NCBI GenBank assembly: GCA_004553545.1
Contig: SFLD01000035.1
Span: 1 to 56,162, forward strand
DNA: 56,162 bases
Direction of reading: 5' to 3'
Origin: Clostridiales bacterium
GTDB lineage: Bacteria; Bacillota; Clostridia; Oscillospirales; Oscillospiraceae
Part shown: positions 41,150 through 49,565 of the stretch, in pieces
Layout of the letters: the number at the start of each line of letters is the position of its first letter
Position numbering within the stretch: the first letter of the stretch is position 1
Program-made: the position numbers and the translations under genes
The notes under the pieces: generated by a model
The model's input: the letters and a program-made list of their open reading frames with translations, nothing else
What the model was told of the DNA's origin: nothing
Database searches by the model: none

Positions 41150-41425
41150 ATAGACCGGCAGGGTCGGGGCTCCGTCCCCGCCCGGTTTTTCGGGGTCGTG
41201 GGATATGCAGGGGCCGACCGATGTGTCGGCCCGGACATGGTTCCTCGCGGGGCCCGTCCGCGGGCGGACACATAGGTCCGCCCCTACACGAGGTGGGGTG
41301 GTGTTCCGGATCCAACGGGGATTGGCGCAGGACGGGACCTCCTCCAAGGGGGCGGAACAGAGCCCGCCCCTGGCGGCGGGATGCGCCTGGGGAACGGCGG
41401 GGTGTGGTCACCCCGCCCTACGGAA
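41150..41425 (-). repeat. Dispersed palindromic repeat family B, second reverse copy
   Basis: Reverse-complement relative of 6345-6590. It contains TCGGGGCTCCGTCCCCGCCC, TTTTTCGGGGTCGTGGGATA, GGGGCCGACCGATGTGTCGG, GGGCGGACACATAGGTCCGC and, at the end, GGCGGGGTGTGGTCACCCCG. Several words match copy 1 exactly in reverse complement. Confidence 0.75.
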
Positions 41426-41429
41426 GCAA

Positions 41430-41520
41430 CACAGGTGATGCCAAGCAGCGCCGATGTACCTAGGGCATGGCTTCCGCCAGCCAAATTTCGTTCCGAAATT
41501 TGGGGCGTCGGTCAGGTCGC
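41430..41520 (-). repeat. Dispersed repeat family C, partial reverse copy
   Basis: CGCCGATGTACCTAGGGCAT, GGCTTCCGCCAGCCAAATTT, CGTTCCGAAATTTGGGGCGT: the reverse complement of the family C layout at 5215-5317 and 6205-6312. Confidence 0.68.
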
Positions 41521-41565
41521 CGGCCCCTACGGAAGCAATGCAGGTGGTACCCGGCAAACGGGCCG

Positions 41566-42384
41566 TTACAGGGCCTTCTTGGGGCAAACGCGGGTACATT
41601 CCAGGCAGAGGATGCACTCGGTGGCGTTTTTCCGGCGGCGGGAGGGGTCGGTCATGTCCACGCCCATGGGGCAGACGGCCCGGCAGCGGCCGCAGTGGAC
41701 GCACTTCGTCTCGTCGCACTTCACCCGGATCAGGGAGAAGTAGCTCATGGGCTTCAGGAAGACGGTGACGGGGCAGAGGTACTTGCAGAAGGCCCGGTTG
41801 TCCCGGAGCTTCAGGGCCAGGGCGATGCCGGCGGCGTAGTAGGCCAGGTTCCCCAGGAGAAAGGCCCAGAACATGATGTCCTCCCGATCATGGACCGGCA
41901 GGAGGAAGAGGGCCGTGACGAAGGCGAGGGAGGCGGCGAAGGTGACGTACCGGAGCCAGCCCCAGGGCCTGCGCTCCCCCTTGGGGACGGGGTAGGGCAG
42001 GAAGTCCAGGACCATGGCGGTCCAGCAGGCGTAGCCGCACCAGCCCCGGCCGAAGAGCAGGGGGCCTGCCAGCTTGGCCACGGTATAGTGGATGGCGGCG
42101 CCCTCAAAGACCCCGGTGAAGAGGCAGTACCAGAAGCCCTCGATCTGCATGTTCTCCCGGCGGATAAGGCCCAGGTAGAGGAGCATATAGCAGCCCACGA
42201 GGAGCTGCACGACCCGGCGGGCGTAGGGGGACTTCCGGGCGAAGAGGACCATGCCCAGGGCCAGGGAGAGGCCGATGTAGCTGAAGTTCAGGAGGTAGAA
42301 GAGGTTGTCCTTCGCCTGCCAGAGGGTCACGGCCACGGTCTCGAAGACTGCCAGGAAGAGGACGGCGGGGAGATACTTTTTCAT
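41566..42384 (-). CDS. NapH/CcoG-like membrane iron-sulfur protein
   Basis: The 272-aa protein has about six transmembrane segments. The motif GRGWCGYACWTAMVLD and a later CKYLCPVTVFLKP resemble the CxxxCP sites of NapH/NosR-like proteins. Two C-terminal 4Fe-4S motifs follow (KCVHCGRCRAVCPMGVD and CILCLECTRVCP). Family members pass electrons across or along the membrane. No nap or nos genes are nearby. It starts behind AAAGGAGG and lies 15 bp after the MATE gene, so they are probably one operon. Confidence 0.83.
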   Translation of the reverse strand: MKKYLPAVLFLAVFETVAVTLWQAKDNLFYLLNFSYIGLSLALGMVLFARKSPYARRVVQLLVGCYMLLYLGLIRRENMQIEGFWYCLFTGVFEGAAIHYTVAKLAGPLLFGRGWCGYACWTAMVLDFLPYPVPKGERRPWGWLRYVTFAASLAFVTALFLLPVHDREDIMFWAFLLGNLAYYAAGIALALKLRDNRAFCKYLCPVTVFLKPMSYFSLIRVKCDETKCVHCGRCRAVCPMGVDMTDPSRRRKNATECILCLECTRVCPKKAL

Positions 42385-42399
42385 GGGACGGACCTCCTT

Positions 42400-43794
42400 T
42401 CACATTTCCCCTTCAGGCGGGGATTCCGGGGCCCGCCTCTCCGGGGGGCGGAAGCGGCGCTTCCAGCGGCCGGTAACATAGTACCAGACGGAGAGGCCGC
42501 AGCCCAGCACCCAGCCGATGCCGTAGCCCCAGAACATCACGTGGGGGCCGAAGTGGTCCGCCAGCAGGTAGACCGCCGGGACCCGGATGAGGATCAGGGA
42601 GGCGGCCACATTCAGCATGGGGAAGACGCTGTCCCCCGCGCCCCGCATGGCGGCGTTGATGACGAAGAGGGTGGCGAAGAGGACGTAGGGCGGCATGACG
42701 CAGCGGAGGTAGTAGGACCCCGCCGCGATGACCGGGGCGTCCGGGGAGAAGATGCCGATGAAGCTCTCCGAGAAGAGGCAGAGAATGAGGGCGGTGAAGA
42801 CCGTCCAGACATCCGCCGCCAGGACGGTTGCCCGGATGCCCTGGTGGGCCCGGTCCTCCCGGCCCGCGCCCATGTTCTGCCCCACGAAGGCAGTGATGCC
42901 CGCCGCCAGGCTCTGGGTGGGCAGGAAGGCCAGGGAGTCCAGCTTGTTGCCGACGTTCATGCCCGCGGTGAAGGCCTTGCCGAAGGAGTTCACCTTGGAG
43001 AGGATCGCCATGGTGCCGAGGGACACCATGGACATCTGCAGCCCCGCCGGGAGGCCGATGCGGACGATCTCCCGAAAGAGAACTTTATCCAGCTTCCCCC
43101 GGAAGAGGCGGATGCGGAGCTCCGGGAAGTGGCGGTTGATGTAGAAGAGGCCGAAGAGCCAGGAGAAGGCCTGGGAGATGACGGTGCCCAGGGCCACGCC
43201 CAGGACCCCCAGGGGGATCACCAGGACCAGGACGAGGTCCAGGACGATGTTGAGCCCCGCCGCGATGGAGAGGAAGAGCAGGGTCGTCCGGCTGTTGCCG
43301 AGGCCGTTGAGGATACCGGCGTTGAAGTTGTAGCCCACGGTGCCGATGAGGCCGCCGCAGACCACGAGGAGGTAGGTGAGGGCCTCGTACATGGCGGTCT
43401 CGTCCACCTGAAGAACATGGAGCAGGGGCTTTGCCGCCAGCATGGCCAGGGCGGTCATGGGCAGGATCAGGCGGAGGAAGGCGGCGTAGATGGTGTCCAC
43501 CGCGTCGTGGACCCGGTCCATCTGCCCCGCCCCGTAGAACTGGGAGATCACCACCGTGCCGCCGGTGGAGAGGCCCATGAAGAGGGACGAGAAGAAAAAG
43601 ATCACCGGGAAGCCGGTGCCCACGGCGGCGAGGGCCGCGTCGCTGACGTAGTTTCCCACCACCCAGCTGTCCACCATGTTGTAGAGCTGCTGGAGGAAGT
43701 TGCCCGCGAGAAGGGGCAGGGTGAAGAGCAGGATCTGCTTGGCGGGGCTGCCGACCGTCATGTCCCGCATCCCGCCGTGCTGGGGCCGCGCCAT
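42400..43794 (-). CDS. MATE-family efflux transporter
   Basis: The 464-aa protein has twelve hydrophobic helices in two halves. The MATE signature is near the N-terminus (PAKQILLFTLPLLAGNFLQQ, LYNMVDSWVVGNYV, GTGFPVIFFFSS), with the repeat in the second half (RIGLPAGLQMS, AAGITAFVGQNMGAG). The family exports cationic drugs or metabolites in exchange for Na+ or H+. It starts after AAGGGAGG. Confidence 0.92.
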   Translation of the reverse strand: MARPQHGGMRDMTVGSPAKQILLFTLPLLAGNFLQQLYNMVDSWVVGNYVSDAALAAVGTGFPVIFFFSSLFMGLSTGGTVVISQFYGAGQMDRVHDAVDTIYAAFLRLILPMTALAMLAAKPLLHVLQVDETAMYEALTYLLVVCGGLIGTVGYNFNAGILNGLGNSRTTLLFLSIAAGLNIVLDLVLVLVIPLGVLGVALGTVISQAFSWLFGLFYINRHFPELRIRLFRGKLDKVLFREIVRIGLPAGLQMSMVSLGTMAILSKVNSFGKAFTAGMNVGNKLDSLAFLPTQSLAAGITAFVGQNMGAGREDRAHQGIRATVLAADVWTVFTALILCLFSESFIGIFSPDAPVIAAGSYYLRCVMPPYVLFATLFVINAAMRGAGDSVFPMLNVAASLILIRVPAVYLLADHFGPHVMFWGYGIGWVLGCGLSVWYYVTGRWKRRFRPPERRAPESPPEGEM

Positions 43795-43883
43795 GGCACG
43801 CGCCTCCCTTCAAGAAAGAAATGTTGTTCCCCTTTACTTTACTCCCTGGGCGGGGTCTTGGCAAGGGAGAACTTGCGGGGAAA

Positions 43884-43917
43884 GAGAAAACGGCGGGGAC
43901 CCGGATGGGTCCCCGCC
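43884..43917 (-). terminator. Terminator of the DUF4340/two-component operon
   Basis: GGCGGGGACCC (43892-43902) pairs with GGGTCCCCGCC (43907-43917). On the minus strand GTTTTCTCTTT follows. It lies 8 bp past the kinase stop. Confidence 0.82.
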
Positions 43918-43924
43918 GAGGGGT

Positions 43925-45196
43925 TCACTTTTTCAGGGGGAGGGTGAAGGTGAAGCGGGTGGCCTGCTCGTCGCTCTCCGCCCGGAGGGCGCCATGGTGC
44001 TCCTTCGCGATGGCCTGGGCGATGGGGAGCCCCAGGCCGAAGCCGCTCTGCTCCCCCCGGGAGGCGTCCGCCCGGTAGAAGCGCTCGAAGAGCCGGGGCA
44101 GCTCCTCCGGCGGGATGGGATGGCCGCCGCTGCCGTTGGCAACGGAGAGAATTGCCTGACTGCGCTCCGCCCGCAGGGAGAGGACGATGCCCTCGCCGGG
44201 GGCTCCGTACTTGGCGGCGTTGTCCAGAAGGATGGAGAGGAGGCGACGGAGCTTCTCCCCGTCGCCGGAGACGGTGAGGGCGGGGGTCACGTCCCAGGAG
44301 AGGGGCTTGCCTGCCTCAAAGGCCACGGGCTCGAAGGCCAGGGCGCAGTCCTCCGAGAGGTCGGAGAGGTCCACGTCCGCCACGGTGGGCTTTCGCTGGG
44401 CGTCCTCGGTCCGGGAGAGGGTCAGCATCTCCTCCACCAGGGTCTTCATCTGCCGGGACTCAGAGAGGATGTTGTCCCGCCAGCGGCTCTCCCGCTCCGG
44501 GAGGTCGGAGGTTTCCAGCATCTCGGCGTTGGAGAGGATGACGGTGAGGGGGGTCTTCAGCTCGTGGGAGGCGTCCGAGAAGAACTGGCGCTGCTGCCGC
44601 CAGGCCCGCTCCACCGGCCGGGTGACCCGCAGGCTCAGAAGGAAGCTGGCCCCCGCCAGGAGAAGAAGGCTCAGAAGGCCGATGCGGAGGTAGGAGGCCA
44701 TCATCTGCCGCAGGGCGGCGGTCTCCAGGGAGATGTCCACAAAGGCGATCTGGGTGTAGAGGCCGTCATCCTGCCGGAGGTAGCGGAGGGCGTAGCCGGG
44801 GAGGGAGCCCTCGTCCGCCTCCTGGGAAAGGCAGTCCGTCAGGATGGCGGTGAGAGCGTCGGTATCCTCCAGGCCCGAGTAGGTGCCGCCGGTCACATAG
44901 ACGGTGGTGCCCCAGACCTGAACGGTGAAGTAGGGCAGGAGGACCTGGTCGTCCCCGCCATTCTGGCGGAAGCCGGGGAGGAGGTCCCCGCCCCGGCGGG
45001 AGAGGGCCTGCTCCAGGGCCATGTGGCTGCTGTGCTCCAGGGCGTTCTGGGCGGAGGCCCAGACACAGCCGAAGACAATGGCCAGCACTGCCGCGATGAG
45101 GCCCATGCAGGCGGCCACGAACTGCCAGCGGAGCTTTCGGATCATGGGGCTGGCCGCCAGCGCCTGCCGCCGCTGGCCGGCGTCCGGGGCGCTCAT
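43925..45196 (-). CDS. Membrane sensor histidine kinase
   Basis: The 423-aa protein has transmembrane segments at about 27-50 and 165-185 that bracket an extracellular sensor domain of ~115 residues. HisKA follows with SDASHELKTPLTVILSNAEM (phospho-His). The HATPase has LLSILLDNAAKYG, SVANGSGGHPI and GFGLGLPIAQAI. No HAMP domain is obvious between TM2 and HisKA. The start overlaps the response regulator stop (ATGA). Confidence 0.9.
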   Translation of the reverse strand: MSAPDAGQRRQALAASPMIRKLRWQFVAACMGLIAAVLAIVFGCVWASAQNALEHSSHMALEQALSRRGGDLLPGFRQNGGDDQVLLPYFTVQVWGTTVYVTGGTYSGLEDTDALTAILTDCLSQEADEGSLPGYALRYLRQDDGLYTQIAFVDISLETAALRQMMASYLRIGLLSLLLLAGASFLLSLRVTRPVERAWRQQRQFFSDASHELKTPLTVILSNAEMLETSDLPERESRWRDNILSESRQMKTLVEEMLTLSRTEDAQRKPTVADVDLSDLSEDCALAFEPVAFEAGKPLSWDVTPALTVSGDGEKLRRLLSILLDNAAKYGAPGEGIVLSLRAERSQAILSVANGSGGHPIPPEELPRLFERFYRADASRGEQSGFGLGLPIAQAIAKEHHGALRAESDEQATRFTFTLPLKK

Positions 45197-45867
45197 GCTT
45201 CCTCCAGGCAGTAGCCTGCCATGCGGATGGTGCGGATCTTCACGGTGGAGTGGAGGCGGGCGAGCTTGCGCCGGAGGAAGGAGATGTAGACCTCCACATT
45301 GTTGTCCTCCGCCTCGGACTCATAGCCCCAGATCTTCACGAGGATGCTCTCCTTGGAGAGGACCAGCTTCCGGTTGCGGATGAGGAGCTCCAGAAGGTCG
45401 CACTCCTTCCGGGAGAGGCGGACATTCTCCTCCCCCCGCCAGAGGGTCAGGGCCGTCAGCTCCAGCCGCAGGTCCCCGCAGGTGAGATTCTCGTCCTCCC
45501 GGATCTCCGGCGTCCGCCGGGAGAGGGCCCGGACGCAGGCAATGAGCTCCCGGGGCTCAAAGGGCTTCGTCAGGTAGTAGTCCGCCCCGGAGTCCAGGCC
45601 CGTCACCTTGTCCATGAGCTCGGAGCGGGCGGTGAGCATCAGCACCGGCACGGTGCCGCCGGCCTTCCGCAGCTCCCGCAGGACGGTGAAGCCGTCCTTC
45701 TTCGGGAGCATCACGTCCAGAATCATCACATCGTAGATGCCGCTCAGGGCGTTGTCCAGGCCGCTCTCGCCGTCGTAGCAGACGTCGGCGGTGAAGCCGT
45801 TCATCTCCATCAGGTCCCGCAGCGTCGCCGCGAGACGCTTCTCATCCTCCACGATCAATACCCGCAT
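45193..45867 (-). CDS. OmpR/PhoB-family response regulator
   Basis: The 224-aa protein has a receiver with VLIVEDEKRLA, phosphoacceptor in VMILDVMLPKKDG and Lys in YLTKPFEPRELIA. The DNA-binding winged helix ends with VEVYISFLRRKLARLHS and TIRMAGYCLEE. It starts after AAGGAGG, 30 bp downstream of the DUF4340 gene. Direct 11-bp repeats upstream of the operon promoter (47073-47094) are a plausible target. Confidence 0.92.
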   Translation of the reverse strand: MRVLIVEDEKRLAATLRDLMEMNGFTADVCYDGESGLDNALSGIYDVMILDVMLPKKDGFTVLRELRKAGGTVPVLMLTARSELMDKVTGLDSGADYYLTKPFEPRELIACVRALSRRTPEIREDENLTCGDLRLELTALTLWRGEENVRLSRKECDLLELLIRNRKLVLSKESILVKIWGYESEAEDNNVEVYISFLRRKLARLHSTVKIRTIRMAGYCLEEA

Positions 45868-45897
45868 GGGATCGCCTCCTTGGGTGAATTTTCAGGC

Positions 45898-46911
45898 TCA
45901 GGCCGCCAGGTCCGCCAGGGCCAGGACGGCGGCGGCGCTCTCCGCCGTCACGGCGAAGATGGTCCGGTCATCCCCGATCCGCAGGCACCGCCCGTCCCCG
46001 CCGGGAACGGTGCCGCCGATGGTGTAGCGCAGGGTCTGGGCGGCCCCGGCGGCGTCCTGGTACTCCAGGTCGATCTTCGCCGTGGGGCTGCCGAAGCCGC
46101 AGAGCACCGCAGCGTCGTGGGAGGGCTCATAGTCCACGCAGGACTGGACCTCCCAGCCGAGAAGGACGGCGACGGCGCTTTGGACCTGCTCCGTCACGTC
46201 CTGGTTTCCGTACTTCCAGGTGACGCTGCCGTCCTCGGCGGCGGAGGCCACGAGGCGCAGCTCCGTCTCCCCGGCGGTGTAGGTGACGGCGGTGAGCTGG
46301 CTCTCCTCAAAGGTCCTGGCCTCCGGCAGGGCCATCATGGAGTAGATAGGCCGGTCCAGGAGGGGCGTCAGGTCGTCCGTGATGATGTAGAGGGTGGTCT
46401 CGTCGCCGTTTTGCAGGACGTAGCGGCCGTCGCCGTTGTCCGTCGCCTTGCCGATGGCAAGGCTCTCCTCCCGTCCGTCGGTCCAGGTGAGGGTCAGGGA
46501 GTAGTTGGGCTCGTCCAGCTCATAGTCCGCGAGGTCACTGAACTCCGTCAGGGTCTGGCGGAGGGGCAGGTCCTCCAGAGCGGCCGCCACGGCGGTGACG
46601 GTGTCCGGCAGCAGGGGGAAGTCCGGGTCATCCTGCCAGGTCCACTGGCCGTCCTGATAGAGAAAGCGAAGGGTGGCGGTGCCGTTCCGGTAGACCAGGG
46701 AGGCGTAGTCCACGGGCTCGCCGGAGGAGGTGACGGCCTGACTGCCGGCGCTGCCGGAGGCATCGCCGCTGCCGCCGCTGCTCCGCAGGGCGTCCACCAC
46801 CCGGACGGCCAGGAAGACCGCCACGGCGGCCAGCACCGCCATGCCGGCCAGGCGCAGGATCTGGCGCAGCAGCCGCTTGCGCCGGGCGTTCCGATTCTGC
46901 TGATCTTGCAT
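45898..46911 (-). CDS. DUF4340 membrane-anchored protein
   Basis: The 337-aa protein starts at MQDQQNRNARRKRLLR, because the upstream ATG overlaps the transcription start of the promoter at 46996-47024. After a basic stretch there is one transmembrane anchor (about 23-40). A Ser/Gly linker follows, then repeated beta-rich DUF4340 modules (YELDEPNYSLTLTWTDGR, LYIITDDLTPLLDRPIYSM). DUF4340 proteins elsewhere accompany GldG-type ABC systems. Here the gene heads an operon with a two-component pair, so it could be an accessory sensor. Function unproven. Confidence 0.78.
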   Translation of the reverse strand: MQDQQNRNARRKRLLRQILRLAGMAVLAAVAVFLAVRVVDALRSSGGSGDASGSAGSQAVTSSGEPVDYASLVYRNGTATLRFLYQDGQWTWQDDPDFPLLPDTVTAVAAALEDLPLRQTLTEFSDLADYELDEPNYSLTLTWTDGREESLAIGKATDNGDGRYVLQNGDETTLYIITDDLTPLLDRPIYSMMALPEARTFEESQLTAVTYTAGETELRLVASAAEDGSVTWKYGNQDVTEQVQSAVAVLLGWEVQSCVDYEPSHDAAVLCGFGSPTAKIDLEYQDAAGAAQTLRYTIGGTVPGGDGRCLRIGDDRTIFAVTAESAAAVLALADLAA

Positions 46912-46995
46912 AGGGATATCCTTTCCCTCCGCCAAAGCGGAGACGCGGGGCAGAAGGCCGGGGCCATCCATCCCGCAGAGTTTTCTCAACTCTTT

Positions 46996-47024
46996 ATCGT
47001 AACGGAAACGGCGGGAAAGGTCAA
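46996..47024 (-). promoter_or_regulatory. Promoter of the DUF4340/two-component operon
   Basis: Minus-strand TTGACC (47019-47024), a 17-bp spacer, TACGAT (46996-47001). The leader is about 78 nt. Confidence 0.7.
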
Positions 47025-47072
47025 GTCCTTTGCCGCTTTCCGGGAAAGTATGGGGATATCATAGGGCAGGCG

Positions 47073-47136
47073 GCTGAAAGGAAGCTGAAAAGGGGGCGGC
47101 GAAAAAAATTCACAGCTTTTCAAGGTTGCTTTCAGC
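47073..47136. promoter_or_regulatory. Repeated GCTGAAA boxes, probable response-regulator binding site
   Basis: GCTGAAAGGAA (47073-47083) is followed directly by GCTGAAAAGGG (47084-47094), an 11-bp tandem direct repeat. A similar tandem lies on the opposite strand in 47113-47136 (minus GCTGAAAGCAA, then CCTTGAAAAGCTG). The 11-bp period is that of OmpR/PhoB-type regulators. The boxes start about 50 bp upstream of the -35 of the DUF4340/two-component operon, so autoactivation is plausible. Confidence 0.5.
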
Positions 47137-47235
47137 TTTCTCCGGTATCCTGAGTCCAGGTCGGGAGGAAACGAGCCGCCTCCCCTCCTCGGGGCGCACC
47201 CTCACGCCCCGGTGTGGATTCTGCGTTCTCCTTCG

Positions 47236-47271
47236 AAAGGCGGGGACCGTCGCAAGACGGTCCCCGCCTTT
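47236..47271. terminator. Isolated perfect 16-bp hairpin without an assigned gene
   Basis: AAAGGCGGGGACCGTC (47236-47251) and GACGGTCCCCGCCTTT (47256-47271) pair perfectly around GCAA. No gene ends nearby on either strand: the flanking genes both begin in this gap. It could end an unannotated small transcript or insulate the two divergent promoters. Confidence 0.5.
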
Positions 47272-47403
47272 CCGCGTTCCGGGGGCGTTAAGGGGGCGTG
47301 AAAGTTTTTCCTTTCGGGCGGTTTCGGGCATTTTTCCGGGAAAACGCCGGGAAAGCGGTGGGGGCGGGGGCGTCTTTTCTCTCTTTTGGAGAGGGAGAGA
47401 TTG

Positions 47404-47432
47404 TTGATTCTCTCACAAAGTCCGGGTATAAT
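47404..47432 (+). promoter_or_regulatory. Promoter of the hydrogenase gene
   Basis: TTGATT (47404-47409), a 17-bp spacer, TATAAT (47427-47432). The leader is about 75 nt. Confidence 0.78.
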
Positions 47433-47439
47433 GATATCC

Positions 47440-47502
47440 GCCATCAGAGATGGCACGCCGGTCTCCGGCGGGAATATCACCGCGTCCGGAAAAACGGACG
47501 CG
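47440..47502 (+). promoter_or_regulatory. Three-hairpin leader of the hydrogenase mRNA
   Basis: Three consecutive perfect small hairpins fill the leader. They are GCCATC/GATGGC (47440-47454), CGCCGG/CCGGCG (47456-47470) and CGCGTCCG/CGGACGCG with a GAAAAA loop (47481-47502). The ribosome site AGGAGGA follows within 2 nt. An RNA control element or stability structure is likely. It does not match a riboswitch I know. Confidence 0.5.
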
Positions 47503-47513
47503 CAGGAGGACAC

Positions 47514-49028
47514 ATGAGAGGCGTACACAGCATCATCGACGACGCGCGGCGCAACGTTTTCACGGAGGTCGCCCGTCTTGCCTATACCGGGGACTACGAC
47601 AGCGTTGACAGCATCCCCTACCGCATCATCCCCGGCGAGATCGCCCGGCACCGCAACGACGTGTTCCTGGAGCGGGCGGTGGTGGCCGCCCGGGTCAAGC
47701 TGGCCCTGGGCATGGATCTCCGTCCCGGCGCCCCCCGGGAGCCCCTGAGCCAGCGCATCCGGGACGCGGCCACGGACCAGAAGTACTTTGAAGAGCCGTT
47801 GGTGAACATCATCACCTTCGCCTGCAACGCCTGCCCGGAAAAGCAGGTCCGGATCACCGACAGCTGCCAGGGCTGCGTCTCCCACCCCTGCATGAACGTC
47901 TGCCCCAAGGACGCCATCTACCTCGACAAGTTCAAGCGCTGCCACATCGACCAGGACAAGTGCATCCGCTGCGGCAAGTGCTACAACCAGTGCCCCTACC
48001 GGGCGATCTCCAAGATCGAGCGGCCCTGCGCCGCCGCCTGCGGCATGGACGCCATCGGCTCCGACGAGGAGGGCCGGGCCAGGATCGACTACGACAAGTG
48101 CGTCTCCTGCGGCATGTGCCTCGTGAACTGCCCCTTCGGTGCCATCGCGGACAAGAGCCAGATCTTCCAGCTGATCCACGCCATGAAGCATGGCAGCCAG
48201 GTCATCGCCTGCGTGGCCCCCGCCTTCGTGAGCCAGTTCGGGGACAAGGTGACCCCCGCCAAGCTCCGCTCCGCCATGCGGCAGATCGGCTTTTCTGACG
48301 TGGTGGAGGTGGCCATCGGCGCGGACCTCTGCACTATCGAGGAGGCGGAGGACTTTCTGAAGAAGGTCCCGGCGGAGCAGCCCTTCATGGGCACCAGCTG
48401 CTGCCCGGCCTGGTCCGTCATGGCGAAGAAGCTCTTCCCGGAGTTCAAGGACTACATCTCCATGGCCCTGACGCCTATGGTCATCACCGCCCGGATGGTG
48501 AAAAAGCAGAACCCCGAGGCCAAGATCTGCTTCATCGGCCCCTGCGCCGCCAAGAAGCTGGAGGCCAACCGAAAGTCCGTCCGCTCCGACGTGGACTATG
48601 TGCTGACCTTTGAGGAGCTCCAGGGCATGTTCGACGCCCGGGAGGTGGACCCCTCCGCCGTGGAGCCGGACCCCGAGGGGGACTTCACCGCCGGCAGCGC
48701 CGCGGGCCGGGGCTTTGCCGTGGGCGGCGGCGTGGCCGCCGCCGTGGCCCAGCTCATCGGCGAGAAGGAGCCGGGAAAGACCATCCCCATCGAGTACGGC
48801 GACGGCCTGCGGGAGTGCCGGAAGATGCTGATGCTGGCCAAGGCCGGGAAGTACAACGGCTATCTTCTGGAGGGCATGGGCTGCCCCGGCGGCTGCGTGG
48901 CCGGGGCGGGGACCATCCGCCCGGTGAAGACCGCCACCAACCGGGTGGCCGCCTATCAGGCCGCCGCCACCCGCAAGAGCCCCCTGGAGGACCCCGAGCG
49001 GGACATGCTGGAGAAGATCCAGGAGTAA
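47514..49028 (+). CDS. Monomeric [FeFe]-hydrogenase with N-terminal ferredoxin domains
   Basis: The 504-aa protein starts at MRGVHSIIDDARRNV behind AGGAGGA. The N-terminal third has several Cys motifs for 4Fe-4S clusters (CQGCVSHPCMNVCP, CIRCGKCYNQCP, CVSCGMCLVNCP). H-cluster motifs follow: L1 TSCCPAW (294-300), L2 FIGPCAAKK (Cys344) and L3 EGMGCPGGC (Cys457, Cys461). L2 has GPC rather than the MPC of group A enzymes and L3 has MGCPGGC, which fits the less studied group B/C-type monomeric forms. It would oxidise or evolve H2, or sense it, in the cytoplasm. No HydEFG maturases are in the window. Confidence 0.9.
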   Translation: MRGVHSIIDDARRNVFTEVARLAYTGDYDSVDSIPYRIIPGEIARHRNDVFLERAVVAARVKLALGMDLRPGAPREPLSQRIRDAATDQKYFEEPLVNIITFACNACPEKQVRITDSCQGCVSHPCMNVCPKDAIYLDKFKRCHIDQDKCIRCGKCYNQCPYRAISKIERPCAAACGMDAIGSDEEGRARIDYDKCVSCGMCLVNCPFGAIADKSQIFQLIHAMKHGSQVIACVAPAFVSQFGDKVTPAKLRSAMRQIGFSDVVEVAIGADLCTIEEAEDFLKKVPAEQPFMGTSCCPAWSVMAKKLFPEFKDYISMALTPMVITARMVKKQNPEAKICFIGPCAAKKLEANRKSVRSDVDYVLTFEELQGMFDAREVDPSAVEPDPEGDFTAGSAAGRGFAVGGGVAAAVAQLIGEKEPGKTIPIEYGDGLRECRKMLMLAKAGKYNGYLLEGMGCPGGCVAGAGTIRPVKTATNRVAAYQAAATRKSPLEDPERDMLEKIQE

Positions 49029-49067
49029 CGGGCTTCCGCAGAGCGGAAAAACGGGAGGGGAACGGAA

Positions 49068-49559
49068 ATGAAAGTCACGGTCCTGGCGGCGCTGATGGTC
49101 TTTGCGGCGTACTTCCTGCTGCTGTACGCAGGCGTGGGCTTCCTGCAGGACAAGCGCTTTTTCGGCTCTGCGCCGAAAGAGAACCTGGACGCCATCCCGG
49201 ACCGGAAGGAGCGCTTCCCCGGCGCCCATGCCATCGGCTGGGTGCTGGCGACCCTGGCCCTGCTCCTCTTCCTGGGGGCGGCGGCGCTGGCGGTGTGGGA
49301 CGGCGTCCGGCGGGGCTTCGGCTTCGGGGCGTTCTTCGGACGCTTCCTGGGCATCCTCTGCGCCATGGAGGTCTACGACATCGTTTTCTTCGACTGGGTG
49401 CTGCTCTGCCACTCCAATTTCTTCCCCCACTTCTACCCGGAGCTGAAGGGCATCGTGGGGCCTCAGCAGTTCGGCTACAACAAGGCGTCGCACCTGCGGC
49501 ACTTCGCGCTCTACCTCCCCGCCAGCGCCCTGGCAGCGTGGCTCTGTACACTCATCTGA
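49068..49559 (+). CDS. Four-span membrane protein of unknown function after the hydrogenase
   Basis: The 163-aa protein starts after GGGAGGGG. Hydrophobic segments lie at about 3-24, 55-77, 88-112 and 145-163. The loop between 3 and 4 holds HSNFFPHFYPELKGIVGPQQ, with several His. It lies 39 bp downstream of the hydrogenase gene on the same strand, before a shared terminator. Co-transcription is likely, though a functional link is unproven. Confidence 0.78.
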   Translation: MKVTVLAALMVFAAYFLLLYAGVGFLQDKRFFGSAPKENLDAIPDRKERFPGAHAIGWVLATLALLLFLGAAALAVWDGVRRGFGFGAFFGRFLGILCAMEVYDIVFFDWVLLCHSNFFPHFYPELKGIVGPQQFGYNKASHLRHFALYLPASALAAWLCTLI

Positions 49560-49565
49560 AAAAAG

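Noticed and set aside
41467..43947. 826-aa plus-strand frame (and similar long frames at 3053-5149 minus, 26854-28182, 35744-37669, 47202-49643 minus)
   Set aside because: Antisense to well-supported genes, low-complexity Gly/Ala/His/Arg-rich translation, no ribosome sites.
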